A stretch of DNA of 64,000 bases from the NCBI RefSeq assembly GCF_016424485.1, contig NZ_JAELUP010000107.1, positions 1 through 64,000 on the forward strand, given 5' to 3'. This DNA comes from Paenibacillus roseus (GTDB lineage Bacteria > Bacillota > Bacilli > Paenibacillales > Paenibacillaceae). The notes below the pieces were generated by a model. It was given only the letters and a program-made list of their open reading frames with translations, was not told where the DNA came from and made no database searches. Below, one piece after another: positions 6,587 through 15,902 of this stretch; the stretch's first letter is position 1, and every line of letters starts with the position of its first letter. Position numbers and translations under genes: made by a program.

Positions 6587-9253
6587 CTATTTCGTCTCAT
6601 ACCAATTGGCGCCATAGCTCACATCCGCCCGCAGTGGAACATCGAGTTCGATTGCGCCTGCCATAACCTCCGGCACAAGCTTCTCCATAATGGCCAATTC
6701 ATCCTCCGGCACTTCAAACACCAATTCATCGTGTACTTGCAGCAGCATCCGGCTGCGCAGCTTCTGTTCAGCAAGCTTCTCGTTCATCCGCACCATCGCC
6801 AGCTTGATAATATCGGCCGCGGTACCCTGAATTGGTGTATTCATCGCTGTGCGCTCCGCGAATGAACGCAGGTTAAAATTCGATGCCTTGATTTCCGGCA
6901 AATATCTTCGTCGCTCCAGCAGGGTGGTCACATAGCCGTCCTCGCGGGCTTGAGCGACAATATCATCCATGTACTTTCTGACGCCCTTGAACGCGACAAA
7001 ATACTGCTCGATGAACTGGGCCGCTTCCTTTCGCGTAATATTCAAGTTCTGGGAAAGCCCGAAGTCGCTAATTCCGTAGACGATACCAAAATTAACAGCC
7101 TTTGCTTGCCGTCTCATGTTCGAATCGACTTGATCCGCAGCCACGCCGAATACATCCATTGCAGTCTTCGTATGAATGTCCATATTGTGGATGAATGCGT
7201 CCTTCAAACCTTCATCCCCGGATATATGCGCCAGCACCCGCAGCTCAATCTGTGAATAATCCGCAGCCAGAATGAACCAGCCAGGTTCGGAAGGAACGAA
7301 CGCTTTGCGAATTTTGCGGCCTTCCTCCAGCCGAATCGGGATATTCTGCAAATTAGGAAACTGGCTGCTAAGCCGCCCTGTTGCGGCAATTGTCTGGCGG
7401 AAATAGGTGTGTACTTTGCCCGTGTCCTTGCGAATTTCCTTCAGCAGTCCCTCCACATAAGTCGATTGCAGCTTCGTCAGCTGACGATAGTGCAGAATCG
7501 AGGGGATAATGCCATGATACGGCTCCAGCCTCTCCAGCACATCGGCGTCGGTTGAATAGCCGGTCTTCGTCTTCTTGACAACCGGCAGCCCCAGCTTGTC
7601 GAACAGCACCTCACCGAGCTGTCTGGTTGACCCGATATTAAATTCCATCCCTGCGTATCGGTACACCTCATTCATGGAAGAGGTGATTTTCCCTTCGATC
7701 TCTTGGCCAAGCTGTGCGATGGTATCGCTTCTGACTTCGATTCCCTGCTTTTCCATACCAGCCAGAATGGAGGACAGTGGCAGCTCCAGCTCATAAAAAA
7801 GACGATGCATGCCGCTCTCCTCTAGTTCCCGCGCCTGCAGAGGCGCAAGCCGGCGCACAGCCTCTGCCTTGCGGGCCAGATGAACATGCAGAACCTCTTG
7901 ATCCGGCACCTTGAACTTGGCGCCCTTGCCGTACACGTCCTCATCCGCAGGCACATGCGGCAACGAATAGCGGGCGGATAAGCCATTGAGTGTCTGGCCC
8001 GAATCAGAAGGATCAAGCAGATAAGCGGCAAGCTGAACGTCAAATGTTGTCCCCTTCAGCTTGATACCATTCCAGGCGAGCGCCAGCTCCGCTTTATGCA
8101 TATCATAACCTTGCTTGAAGGCCTGCTCGTCCTCCAGCCACTCTTTGAGGAGCAAGCCTTGCTCGGATAGCAACAGATCGGCAGGGACAACGTATGCCTT
8201 CGTATCTGTAGCCAGCGCGATTGCCAGCAGGTCGGCATGATGCGGGTTCTCACCGGTCGCTTCGATGAGTACCGCCTTCACCTGCTTCAGATCATCAACA
8301 AGGGCCTGAATCCCGTCGGCCTCAACACTAACCGTCTCAATCGCCGACTCCTGTCCCTCTTCGCCTGCGCCGTCCGAACCGGATGCGCTGCCGGACGGCA
8401 AATCCAGGCGCTCCAGCAGCGACTTGAATTCCAGCTTGCGGAACGCCTCGGACAGCTGATACGGCTGGTAGCCGCTGTAAGCCATCTCCTCGACGCCCTG
8501 TTCCAGCGGAACCTCGCGAAAAATCGTCGCCAGCTTCTTGCTCATCAATGCTTCTTCCCGATGCTGGTCAACCTTCTCCTTCATTTTCCCTTTCAGGCTT
8601 CCGGCATTGGCCAGCACTTCCTCGACCGTACCGTACTCATGCAGCAGCTTAAGCGCTGTCTTTTCGCCTACTCCCGGAATGCCCGGAATATTGTCGGAAG
8701 CATCTCCCATCAAGCCTTTGAGGTCGATAATCTGCTCCGGAGTTAAATTGTATTTCTCCCCCACGGCTTCCGGCGTGAACCGGTCGACTTCACTGACACC
8801 TTTCCGGGTGATGGCAATGGTCACCTGATTTGAGGCCAACTGCAGCATATCCTTGTCTCCACTGACGACCAGCGTCTGTACGCCTTTTTCATCCGCGATC
8901 CTGGTCAGAGTGCCAATAATATCATCGGCCTCGAAGCCGCCCAGCTCATATTGGGCGATTCCGAAGGCCTTCAGCAGCTCTTTGATCAACGGGAACTGCT
9001 CGGACAGCTCGGAAGGAGTTTTTGCCCGACCGCCCTTATAATCCTCGTAGCCTTCATGGCGGAACGTTATTTTACCCGCATCAAATGCGACCATCATATG
9101 CGTCGGCTGTTCCTCCTCAATCAGCCGGAGAAGCATCGTCGTAAATCCGTATACCGCATTCGTATGCAGACCTGCTGAATTCGTCAGCGGCGGCATTGCA
9201 TAGAAAGCCCGATTCGCAATACTGTTGCCGTCAATTAAAATCCATTTATCCAT
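6587..9253 (-). CDS. polA: DNA polymerase I
   Basis: The 888-residue replicative-repair polymerase starts at the ATG of MDKWILIDGN, where GAGGTG is six bases upstream. The longer open frame to 9484 has no ribosome site and no homologous sequence. Domains in order: the 5'-3' exonuclease (about 1-290, with VAFDAGKITFRHE and GLMGDASDNIPGIPGVGEKTA), a degenerate 3'-5' exonuclease domain (about 320-490) lacking the usual acidic DxE motif, and the family A polymerase domain. The last includes LAADYSQIELR, the RRQAKAVNFGIVYG finger motif and the LQVHDELVFE palm motif. Loss of proofreading residues is usual in bacilli. It acts in Okazaki fragment maturation and excision repair. Confidence 0.98.
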   Translation of the reverse strand: MDKWILIDGNSIANRAFYAMPPLTNSAGLHTNAVYGFTTMLLRLIEEEQPTHMMVAFDAGKITFRHEGYEDYKGGRAKTPSELSEQFPLIKELLKAFGIAQYELGGFEADDIIGTLTRIADEKGVQTLVVSGDKDMLQLASNQVTIAITRKGVSEVDRFTPEAVGEKYNLTPEQIIDLKGLMGDASDNIPGIPGVGEKTALKLLHEYGTVEEVLANAGSLKGKMKEKVDQHREEALMSKKLATIFREVPLEQGVEEMAYSGYQPYQLSEAFRKLEFKSLLERLDLPSGSASGSDGAGEEGQESAIETVSVEADGIQALVDDLKQVKAVLIEATGENPHHADLLAIALATDTKAYVVPADLLLSEQGLLLKEWLEDEQAFKQGYDMHKAELALAWNGIKLKGTTFDVQLAAYLLDPSDSGQTLNGLSARYSLPHVPADEDVYGKGAKFKVPDQEVLHVHLARKAEAVRRLAPLQARELEESGMHRLFYELELPLSSILAGMEKQGIEVRSDTIAQLGQEIEGKITSSMNEVYRYAGMEFNIGSTRQLGEVLFDKLGLPVVKKTKTGYSTDADVLERLEPYHGIIPSILHYRQLTKLQSTYVEGLLKEIRKDTGKVHTYFRQTIAATGRLSSQFPNLQNIPIRLEEGRKIRKAFVPSEPGWFILAADYSQIELRVLAHISGDEGLKDAFIHNMDIHTKTAMDVFGVAADQVDSNMRRQAKAVNFGIVYGISDFGLSQNLNITRKEAAQFIEQYFVAFKGVRKYMDDIVAQAREDGYVTTLLERRRYLPEIKASNFNLRSFAERTAMNTPIQGTAADIIKLAMVRMNEKLAEQKLRSRMLLQVHDELVFEVPEDELAIMEKLVPEVMAGAIELDVPLRADVSYGANWYETK

Positions 9254-9390
9254 AAGGGACACCTCACCCGTTAACTTGTCTGAAACTATCATACCATAGA
9301 CACCGCTCAAAACCGTAATACGCGCAGGCATTCCCCGTTTTAAATGAGAAGCTTTTAATGCGCTGGAATCACGCTGGTCCCAATCTAATA

Positions 9391-9427
9391 ATGAAAAAAG
9401 CCACCCCTCTGCGATAAAGGAATGGCT
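9391..9427 (-). terminator. terminator of the pst-phoU operon
   Basis: On the minus strand AAGCCATTCCT pairs with AGGGGTGGCTT and is followed by TTTTTC. It lies about 65 bases beyond the phoU stop. Confidence 0.75.
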
Positions 9428-9490
9428 TGCTGCAAATTGATAAAACGATCGCAACGTACAAGCAAGATGTAATTTGGGGTGCAAAAATGC

Positions 9491-10150
9491 CTAGTCGTTC
9501 AAATCCGGCCGCTTGCCTGTCACCAGGTAGACAACGCTCTCCCCAATATTCGTGGCATGGTCGGCAATACGCTCCACGTACCGGCCCACAAAGCTCAGCA
9601 GCATAGCCTGGGACACGACGTTCGGATTTTGCGTCATCAAGGTAAACAGCTCACGCAAAATCTGGCTGTAAAGGGCGTCGACGTTATCATCATCATTCGC
9701 CATTTTGTAAGCCAAATCAATATCCTCGTGAATATAGGCCTGGATCGATTCATAGATCATCGTTTGGGAGATCGAACCCATCTTCGGAAGGTCGATAAGC
9801 GGCTTGATCAGCGTCTCCCCTTCCATCCGCAGCACAACTTTGGCGATGTCTACCGACAAATCGCCCATCCGCTCCAGATCGCTTGCCATCCGGAAGGCGA
9901 CCAGCACACGCCGCAAGTCCTTGGCGACCGGCTGCTGCGTCGCAATGATCTTCGCTCCAACTTCAGAGATTTGATCTTCAAGACTGTTTAACTCCGAATC
10001 TCTCTTAATAATCGCTCTGGCGCTTTCCTGATCGAGCTGCTCCAGCGCCTTCATGGCATCATGAAGCACTGTCTCCACACGACTGCCCATCTCCAGCAGC
10101 ATTGATTTCAGTTGCTCCAATCCATCATCCAAATCTTTACGCACGATCAT
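9491..10150 (-). CDS. phoU: phosphate signalling protein PhoU
   Basis: The 219-residue all-helical protein has two PhoU three-helix repeats (about 10-100 and 115-205). The metal-binding style signatures AFRMASDLERMGDLSVDIA in the first half and YVERIADHATNIGESV in the second are clear. PhoU links the Pst transporter to the Pho sensor kinase and damps uptake when phosphate is plentiful. It is the last gene of the pst operon, 15 bases after the second pstB, with an AAAGGAGAG site before the ATG. Confidence 0.96.
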   Translation of the reverse strand: MIVRKDLDDGLEQLKSMLLEMGSRVETVLHDAMKALEQLDQESARAIIKRDSELNSLEDQISEVGAKIIATQQPVAKDLRRVLVAFRMASDLERMGDLSVDIAKVVLRMEGETLIKPLIDLPKMGSISQTMIYESIQAYIHEDIDLAYKMANDDDNVDALYSQILRELFTLMTQNPNVVSQAMLLSFVGRYVERIADHATNIGESVVYLVTGKRPDLND

Positions 10151-10165
10151 CTGTAATTCTCTCCT

Positions 10166-10921
10166 TTATCCGAATCTTCCCGTAATATATTGCTCAGTGC
10201 GATGGTCGACCGGAGTGGAAAACAGCTTTTCCGTCGGAGAGCTTTCTATAACTTCTCCATTCAGGAAAAAAGTGGTGTAATCCGACACACGGGCGGCTTG
10301 ATGCATATTGTGCGTAACCATTACAATCGTATAGTCTTTCTTGAGTTCCTGAATCAGTTCTTCGATCTTCAAGGTGGAAATCGGATCGAGCGCAGATGTG
10401 GATTCATCCATTAGCAGCACTTCCGGGTTAACAGCGAGCGCCCTGGCAATACACAGACGCTGCTGCTGGCCGCCGGACAGCCCAAGCGCTGATTTGTGAA
10501 GGTCATCCTTCACTTCATCCCATAGGGAAGCGCCGCGCAGGCTTTTCTCTACGATCTCGTCCAGTTCCTTTCTCCCTGGCTTCCGATGAAGGCGCGGTCC
10601 GAAAGCAACATTCTCATATATGGATTTCGGGAACGGGTTTGGCTGCTGAAACACCATTCCGACCCGCTTGCGCAATTCCTCTACGTCCATTCCCGTATCA
10701 TAAATATTCGTACCGGACAGCTTGATTTCCCCATCTACCCGGACGGAACTAATCATATCGTTCATTCGATTCAGCGTGCGCAAAAAAGTTGATTTCCCAC
10801 AACCGGAAGGGCCGATCAGCGCATTGACCGAACGCTCGGGAATCGAGAGCGAAATTTGTTTCAGCGCGTGAAATTCGCCGTAGTGGAGCTGCAGCTCGTT
10901 CACCTCGAATTTGGTTGTCAT
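10166..10921 (-). CDS. pstB: phosphate ABC transporter ATPase PstB (second copy)
   Basis: The 251-residue ATPase energises high-affinity phosphate uptake. Walker A is GPSGCGKST at about residues 37-45, the Q-loop is VFQQPNPFPKS, the ABC signature LSGGQQQR and Walker B EVLLMDES; the switch His is in MVTHNMHQA. It follows another pstB by 14 bases, and the two products are clearly paralogous. Many Bacillus-group genomes carry tandem pstB genes, so both may be used. The Walker B here reads DES where the first copy has DEP. The C-terminal HRTEQYITGRFG is typical. Confidence 0.96.
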   Translation of the reverse strand: MTTKFEVNELQLHYGEFHALKQISLSIPERSVNALIGPSGCGKSTFLRTLNRMNDMISSVRVDGEIKLSGTNIYDTGMDVEELRKRVGMVFQQPNPFPKSIYENVAFGPRLHRKPGRKELDEIVEKSLRGASLWDEVKDDLHKSALGLSGGQQQRLCIARALAVNPEVLLMDESTSALDPISTLKIEELIQELKKDYTIVMVTHNMHQAARVSDYTTFFLNGEVIESSPTEKLFSTPVDHRTEQYITGRFG

Positions 10922-10935
10922 GATTTTCGCCCCCT

Positions 10936-11703
10936 TTAACCGAATCGTCCTGAAATGTAATCATCTGTCTGCTGCTGCGAAGGATTGGTGAAGAGCTTCT
11001 GTGTATGGTCATGCTCAATCAGATCGCCCATATAGAAAAAGGCCGTTTTGTCCGAGACCCGTGCCGCCTGCTGCATGTTGTGCGTGACGATAATGATGCA
11101 GTAGTCCTGCTTCAACTCGGTAATCAGTTCTTCAATCTTGGCCGTGGATACCGGGTCCAAGGCGGAGGCCGGCTCATCCATTAATATAATTTGCGGCTTG
11201 ACCGCAATGGAGCGGGCGATACACAGGCGCTGCTGTTGACCGCCGGAGAGAGCGAGCGCGGACTGATGCAGACGGTCCTTTGTCTCCTCCCACAGCGCTG
11301 CCTTGCGCAGCGAGCTTTCCACAATTTCGTCCAGCTGCTTTTTATTTTTAATGCCATGGTAACGCGGACCGAAGGCAATATTTTCGTAAATCGATTTGTG
11401 GAACGGATTTGGACGCTGCCATACCATCCCGATTTTCTGCCTCAGCAGGACTACATCTACTTTGGGATCAAGGATGTTGTCCTCCTCAATCCAAATCTCC
11501 CCCGTCACCCGGGCGCCGCTAATCAGATCATTCATCCGGTTCAGACTGCGCAGAAAGGTCGATTTCCCGCAGCCGGAAGGGCCGATCAGGGCCGTAACCT
11601 GTTTCTTCTCAAAATCAAGCGATATATCGCGAACTGCCTGCTTGCTGCCATAATAAACACTCAAATCTTTTGCCGACAGCCCAAGTTCCTGTGTTGCCTG
11701 CAT
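10936..11703 (-). CDS. pstB: phosphate ABC transporter ATPase PstB (first copy)
   Basis: I start the protein (255 residues) at the ATG of MQATQELGLS, with AGGAGG seven bases before it; an upstream in-frame codon at 11721 has no such site. It has Walker A GPSGCGKST, the VWQRPNPFHKS Q-loop, LSGGQQQR signature and MDEPASALDP Walker B region. It assembles as a dimer on PstC-PstA. The gap to pstA upstream is 86 bases, the longest in the operon after pstS-pstC, without an obvious hairpin. The product resembles the downstream copy along its whole length. Confidence 0.96.
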   Translation of the reverse strand: MQATQELGLSAKDLSVYYGSKQAVRDISLDFEKKQVTALIGPSGCGKSTFLRSLNRMNDLISGARVTGEIWIEEDNILDPKVDVVLLRQKIGMVWQRPNPFHKSIYENIAFGPRYHGIKNKKQLDEIVESSLRKAALWEETKDRLHQSALALSGGQQQRLCIARSIAVKPQIILMDEPASALDPVSTAKIEELITELKQDYCIIIVTHNMQQAARVSDKTAFFYMGDLIEHDHTQKLFTNPSQQQTDDYISGRFG

Positions 11704-11789
11704 CCAAGACCCTCCTGACAATCAAATTCCTGAATATTGACACGCATTCATGTATTCATACAGCCGCCGCCTGACGCTGTCTAGTTCAC

Positions 11790-12677
11790 TTATTTGCTGG
11801 CCGTCAGTTTTTTGTACATATAGCGTCCGAACCATCGAGCCGTAAAGTTGAACAAAAGCACGACAATAACAAGCACAGCAGAAGCTCCTGCCGCAATTTG
11901 TGCAGCATCCGGGGCAAGCCCTTCGCTGTTGATTTTCCAAATATGAACCGCCAGCGTCTCCGCCGGACGGAACGGGTTGAGAGGAGATGTCGGACTGAGC
12001 GGATTCCAGTTGGAAAAGTCTAGCCGGGGCGATGTCATCCCTGCAGTAAACAACAGGGCAGCCGCTTCACCGAATACACGTCCGGAAGCCAGAATCGTAC
12101 CAGTTATAATCGTCGGCAGCGCAATCGGCATCATAACGCTCGTGATCGTCTTCCAGCGCGACAAGCCAAGCGCCAAGCTGGCTTCCTTCTGCTCGCGCGG
12201 CACACCGCGAATCGCTTGTTCCGTAATACGCACCATCAGCGGAAGGTTGAACACCGTCAGTGCGAGCGCACCGGAGAACAGGGAGAAGCCAAGCCCGAAC
12301 AAGTTAACAATAACCAGCAAACCGAACAAGCCGACCACAATCGAAGGGAAAGAAGACAATACTTCCACAATCAGCCGGATAAAATCGGTAAAGCGACCCG
12401 GCTTCGCGTATTCACTCATATAAATCCCAGCCCCGACCCCAAGCGGAACCGTAATGATAAGGGTAAGAACAAGCAAAAAGAGCGAGTTGAACAGCTGTGG
12501 GCCGATTCCCCCGCCAGCCTTGATCGTCTGTGGAGCCGATGTGAGGAAATCGAAACTGATATGCCCGATTCCGCGCACCAGTATAAACCCGAGCAGGCCC
12601 GCCAGTAGCGCAACAATAAATACAGCGACAGAAATAATTACAATGGTAGCAACACGGTTCGCTGTTTTGGCACTCAT
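11790..12677 (-). CDS. pstA: phosphate ABC transporter permease PstA
   Basis: The 295-residue permease has six predicted membrane segments, starting at about residues 10-34. The permease coupling loop EQAIRGVPREQKEASLALG contains the EA-A-LG signature that docks PstB. The start is the ATG of MSAKTANRV, which overlaps the pstC stop in an ATGA and has AAAGGAG nine bases upstream; the frame extends 24 bases further but that would overlap pstC more. PstA and PstC form the membrane channel. Confidence 0.96.
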   Translation of the reverse strand: MSAKTANRVATIVIISVAVFIVALLAGLLGFILVRGIGHISFDFLTSAPQTIKAGGGIGPQLFNSLFLLVLTLIITVPLGVGAGIYMSEYAKPGRFTDFIRLIVEVLSSFPSIVVGLFGLLVIVNLFGLGFSLFSGALALTVFNLPLMVRITEQAIRGVPREQKEASLALGLSRWKTITSVMMPIALPTIITGTILASGRVFGEAAALLFTAGMTSPRLDFSNWNPLSPTSPLNPFRPAETLAVHIWKINSEGLAPDAAQIAAGASAVLVIVVLLFNFTARWFGRYMYKKLTASK

Positions 12678-13570
12678 ACTTTCGATCTCCTTTCCAACCA
12701 TCTAACAATAAATACGAATACGAAGGTCATTGACATCAAGATCAAAGCAAGCGACCATAATGCGCTATTATGCGGTGATCCCGACACGGTATTCCCCATG
12801 CTAAGTGTAATGACACTCGTCAATGTCGAAGTTGATTCAAACAGCGACTTCGGAATATGCGGCGCATTCCCGATTACCATCTGAACAGCCAGCGCTTCAC
12901 CAAATGCCCTTGAAATCCCCAACACCACGCCTGTTAGCAAAGCGGGCAGCGTAGTTGGCAATATAATGCGATAAATCGTCTGCCAGCGTGTCGCGCCAAG
13001 CGCGTAGGAGCCTTCCTTGAGGCTGTGTGACAAGCCAGCGAGCGCATCCGCGGCAATAGTCGTAATGGTAGGCAAAATCATAATTGAAAGTACCATCGCC
13101 CCTGCCGCAATCCCTATCCCTTGTCCCGGAAATACATCACGAAGGAACGGAACGAGAACACTTAGTCCGATAAAGCCGTATACAACCGATGGGATACCGG
13201 CGAGCAGCTCTATAACAGGCTGCAAGTAACGACGCCCGACGCCCGGCATAATCTCCGTCATGAAGATCGCTGCGCAAATGCCTAACGGCGCAGCAATGAG
13301 AGCAGCCAGAATCGAAGTCGTGAAGGAGCCTACGATAAACGGCAATGCACCGAAGGCAGGCGGACTTCCTTCAGGCGCCCACTTCAGCCCGGTCAGGAAA
13401 TCCAGCAAGTTCACATTAGGCAAGAAGAATGTGCTGATTCCTTTTGATGCTACGAAGTAAACCATCGAAAAAATGGTAACAATCAGAAAAAAAATACAGA
13501 GCAGCGTGTAAATTTTCCCTACCCATTCCTCAGCAATATGAGGTTTGACGACTCGTTGTTTATCCTGCAT
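12674..13570 (-). CDS. pstC: phosphate ABC transporter permease PstC
   Basis: The 298-residue permease has a cytoplasmic N-terminus, a first membrane helix at about residues 20-42 and five more. The coupling loop is LKEGSYALGATRWQTI near residues 187-202, with the expected EGSYALGAT motif. I use the ATG at 13570 (MQDKQRV), ten bases after GGG; the TTG three codons upstream touches the ribosome site. The final four bases overlap pstA in ATGA. The stretch between pstS and pstC holds a long hairpin, which probably lowers pstCAB expression relative to pstS. Confidence 0.95.
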   Translation of the reverse strand: MQDKQRVVKPHIAEEWVGKIYTLLCIFFLIVTIFSMVYFVASKGISTFFLPNVNLLDFLTGLKWAPEGSPPAFGALPFIVGSFTTSILAALIAAPLGICAAIFMTEIMPGVGRRYLQPVIELLAGIPSVVYGFIGLSVLVPFLRDVFPGQGIGIAAGAMVLSIMILPTITTIAADALAGLSHSLKEGSYALGATRWQTIYRIILPTTLPALLTGVVLGISRAFGEALAVQMVIGNAPHIPKSLFESTSTLTSVITLSMGNTVSGSPHNSALWSLALILMSMTFVFVFIVRWLERRSKV

Positions 13571-13652
13571 AGGCAGCAAACCCTTTCATTGGTAGTTCAT
13601 TCGAGAAAACATGTATGTGTATTCATGCCGAAGCCGCACAGGATAATTTCTT

Positions 13653-13739
13653 CAAAAAGAAGCAGACCATCTCCGCCTCAAACCGGGTCTTTCTTTCGAC
13701 TTGTAAAGTCAGCGGGGATGATCTGCCCTATTTGCTTCT
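13653..13739 (-). terminator. long hairpin between pstS and pstC
   Basis: On the minus strand GAAGCAAATAGGGCAGATC pairs imperfectly with GATGGTCTGCTTC across a loop of about 40 bases, and TTCTTTTTG follows. It looks like an attenuating terminator or 3' stabiliser that would keep pstS mRNA in excess over the transporter genes. Confidence 0.55.
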
Positions 13740-13775
13740 ATTGAATTAAGAAGGCAAGCTAATCGCTTCAGAAGG

Positions 13776-14744
13776 TTACTTTTGCGTTACAGTTCCGTTT
13801 ACGTCACGGGAAATTTTCATTTTAGAAGCCGGAATGTAGCCAAGCTCAACTACATCATTGTCTTGAACCTCGGGTGAAGTCATGTAATCCAGAAACGCTT
13901 TTACAACTTCATTAGGCTCGCCTTTTGTATACATGTGCTGATAAGCCCATACCGGATATTTTCCGTCAACTACGTTGTCTTCAATTGCTTCTACGCCTTC
14001 ATACTTAACAGCAGTAACGGATTGATCCAGGTAAGACAATGCAAGGTATCCGATTGCGCCAGGCGTTTCAGCAATCAACTTCTTAACGTTACCGGATGAT
14101 TCTTCTTGAATTGCTCCTGGAAGATCCTCAGTGCTTTGTCCAAGTGCGTACTTTTCAAATGTTTTGCGAGTACCGGAGCTTGCAGGACGGTTGACCAGAA
14201 CGATCTTTTGATCTGCTCCGCCGATTTCTTTCCAGTTCTGCACTTTGCCTGTGAAAATGTCAACCAGTTGTTGTTTGGTCAGGTTGTCCAGACCTACTGC
14301 CGGGTTAACGACAGCTGCCATTGCAACTACACCTACTTGATGGTCAACAAGAGCTTCAGCTTTGCTTGCATCCGCATCTTTGAACTTCTCTTCTGCGAAA
14401 ATATCCGAGTTACCGATATCTGATTGTCCTTCTGCAACTTGCGTCAAGCCTGTACCGCTGCCTCCGCCTTGCACGAGAACCGTAATTTTGCTGTATTCCG
14501 ATTTTTCCATGAACTTCTTGGATGCTTGTTCAACAAGCGGTTGAAGCGCCGAGGAGCCTACAGCCAAGATCGAACCTTCCAGTTGTTTAGTTTCTGTCGG
14601 TTTGTTCTGATCTCCGGATGCGCCCTGGCTTGCATTGTTTCCTTTATCCCCTGTTGTATTGCTTGGTGTGTTCTTGCTTCCTCCACAAGCTGCAAGCGTG
14701 AAAGTCAATACAATTGCCATCAACAATAACAAGCTCTTTCTCAT
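13776..14744 (-). CDS. pstS: phosphate-binding lipoprotein PstS
   Basis: The 322-residue lipoprotein captures phosphate outside the membrane. The start is the ATG of MRKSLLLL (an upstream in-frame codon at 14771 would add nine polar residues before the signal). The signal peptide ends in a lipobox TLAAC with lipid-modified C20. A low-complexity Gly/Ser/Asn/Lys linker covers about 21-52. The PBP-like domain follows, with AVGSSALQPL, a QGGGSGTGL phosphate loop near 93-101, and RPASSGTRKTFE near 192-203. It heads the pst operon, as expected for the most abundant component. Confidence 0.97.
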   Translation of the reverse strand: MRKSLLLLMAIVLTFTLAACGGSKNTPSNTTGDKGNNASQGASGDQNKPTETKQLEGSILAVGSSALQPLVEQASKKFMEKSEYSKITVLVQGGGSGTGLTQVAEGQSDIGNSDIFAEEKFKDADASKAEALVDHQVGVVAMAAVVNPAVGLDNLTKQQLVDIFTGKVQNWKEIGGADQKIVLVNRPASSGTRKTFEKYALGQSTEDLPGAIQEESSGNVKKLIAETPGAIGYLALSYLDQSVTAVKYEGVEAIEDNVVDGKYPVWAYQHMYTKGEPNEVVKAFLDYMTSPEVQDNDVVELGYIPASKMKISRDVNGTVTQK

Positions 14745-14793
14745 TTCAAACGTTTCCCCTTCCGTGTTCACGGTTTTATTATTTACAGACTCT

Positions 14794-14849
14794 ATTGTAC
14801 GGTAAACAAATTAATTCAATATTTTCGTTTTGTTAACGGAACAACAAAA
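14794..14849 (-). promoter_or_regulatory. candidate pstS promoter with a PhoP-like site
   Basis: On the minus strand a TACAAT -10 element (14799-14794) lies 50 bases before the pstS ATG. Upstream is a TTAACA (14836-14831) with a partly matching TTGTTG 11 bases before it. PhoP boxes are TT(A/T)ACA-like hexamers in 11-base steps, so this is compatible but much weaker than the array before phoP. Confidence 0.4.
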
Positions 14850-14927
14850 GATGCGTAGAATATTGAATAATTTTTCAATGTATCATAGAATTATTCTATA
14901 AATTAAAAATGGAAAGTGCGGAATGTA

Positions 14928-15842
14928 ATGAGCATATTAAGAATGCGAATAATTGTGCTGATCGGGAAGCTAAAAAAGGTGACCGCGGTTGCCGAAGCAT
15001 TGAACATGAAGCAGCCAACTGTCAGTTTTCATTTGAAGAAGCTGGAAGAAGAATGGGGAGCAAAGCTGTTTGAGTTAAAGGCGGGCAAAGTTTTATTCAC
15101 AGAAGCTGGCAGATTGCTTCATTATTACGCTCAACAAATTGTCAGCAGCTCCGATGAAGCTGAGAGGCGCATGCAGGAATTGAATACGACTTCACGCAAT
15201 CGGCTCGTCATTGGATGTCCGGACGTTGTCAGCCAGACATTGTTTGATCGTCGTTGGTTCGAAGAGACGTCTGCAAATCTGACCAAGGAGTTTGCAATTG
15301 CGGTTCAGACCGGGGAGCCCGGTTATCTGATGGAACGAATGCTTGCCGGAGAAATTGATCTGGTCCTCTCGGCCAAAGCAGGACTTCTAAAAGGACAGGC
15401 TTACACAGAGGAGATGGAGTACAGGGGGAAACTACTTGTTGTTCATTCGGAGCAGCTTGTGCAAATACCGTTGTCTCTGCTTCTGCCTGCAACCCACCCT
15501 TTGATGGGGGTGGAGTCAGTCAGACCGTCCGATATCGCTCATTATCCAGCCATCGCGCTCGGCGAGCCTTCCATACAAGCCGCCGTTGCACAATGGGAAG
15601 CGGACGTCCAGCTTTCCTTGCGTCCGATAATGGAGCTGGATCAGACGAGCCTTGTTATCAAGGCGGTTGTTGAAGGAATGGGAATTGCCATTGTCCCTGA
15701 ACGGATCACAGCTCAGGAGTCCGGGCTTGTAACACTTCCTTTGCCGGGGGACGCTCCTCCCTGGAGCATCATCGCATCCTGGGGGCATCATCATTGGAAT
15801 CCCCCGCTGCTGCGCAAAGCCATTGATCTGCTGAAACCTTAA
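14928..15842 (+). CDS. LysR-family transcription regulator
   Basis: The 304-residue protein has an N-terminal winged helix-turn-helix (AVAEALNMKQPTVSFHLKKL, about residues 20-39) and a C-terminal periplasmic-binding-like effector domain (about 88-300, beginning RLVIGCPDVV). It is divergent from pstS across 183 bases, and LysR proteins often control the divergent neighbour or themselves, but no operator was identified. A GTG twelve bases upstream also opens the frame; neither start has a strong ribosome site, and I prefer the ATG. The inducer and target genes cannot be read from the sequence. Confidence 0.88.
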   Translation: MSILRMRIIVLIGKLKKVTAVAEALNMKQPTVSFHLKKLEEEWGAKLFELKAGKVLFTEAGRLLHYYAQQIVSSSDEAERRMQELNTTSRNRLVIGCPDVVSQTLFDRRWFEETSANLTKEFAIAVQTGEPGYLMERMLAGEIDLVLSAKAGLLKGQAYTEEMEYRGKLLVVHSEQLVQIPLSLLLPATHPLMGVESVRPSDIAHYPAIALGEPSIQAAVAQWEADVQLSLRPIMELDQTSLVIKAVVEGMGIAIVPERITAQESGLVTLPLPGDAPPWSIIASWGHHHWNPPLLRKAIDLLKP

Positions 15843-15861
15843 CTTTCTCAGAAGCAATGCT

Positions 15862-15895
15862 ATAAAAAACGATAACGAAAGAATGTCATCGTTAC
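15862..15895 (-). terminator. hairpin between converging LysR and AraC genes
   Basis: On the minus strand AACGAT pairs with ATCGTT over a 14-base loop and is followed by TTTTTA. It is a short stem but well placed, just beyond the AraC-family stop. Confidence 0.45.
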
Positions 15896-15902
15896 TATGC
15901 AA

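Noticed and set aside
9254..9484. N-terminal extension of DNA polymerase I by 77 residues
   Set aside because: No ribosome site, no similarity to the family, and the stretch contains the terminator of phoU; the ATG at 9253 fits length and motifs.
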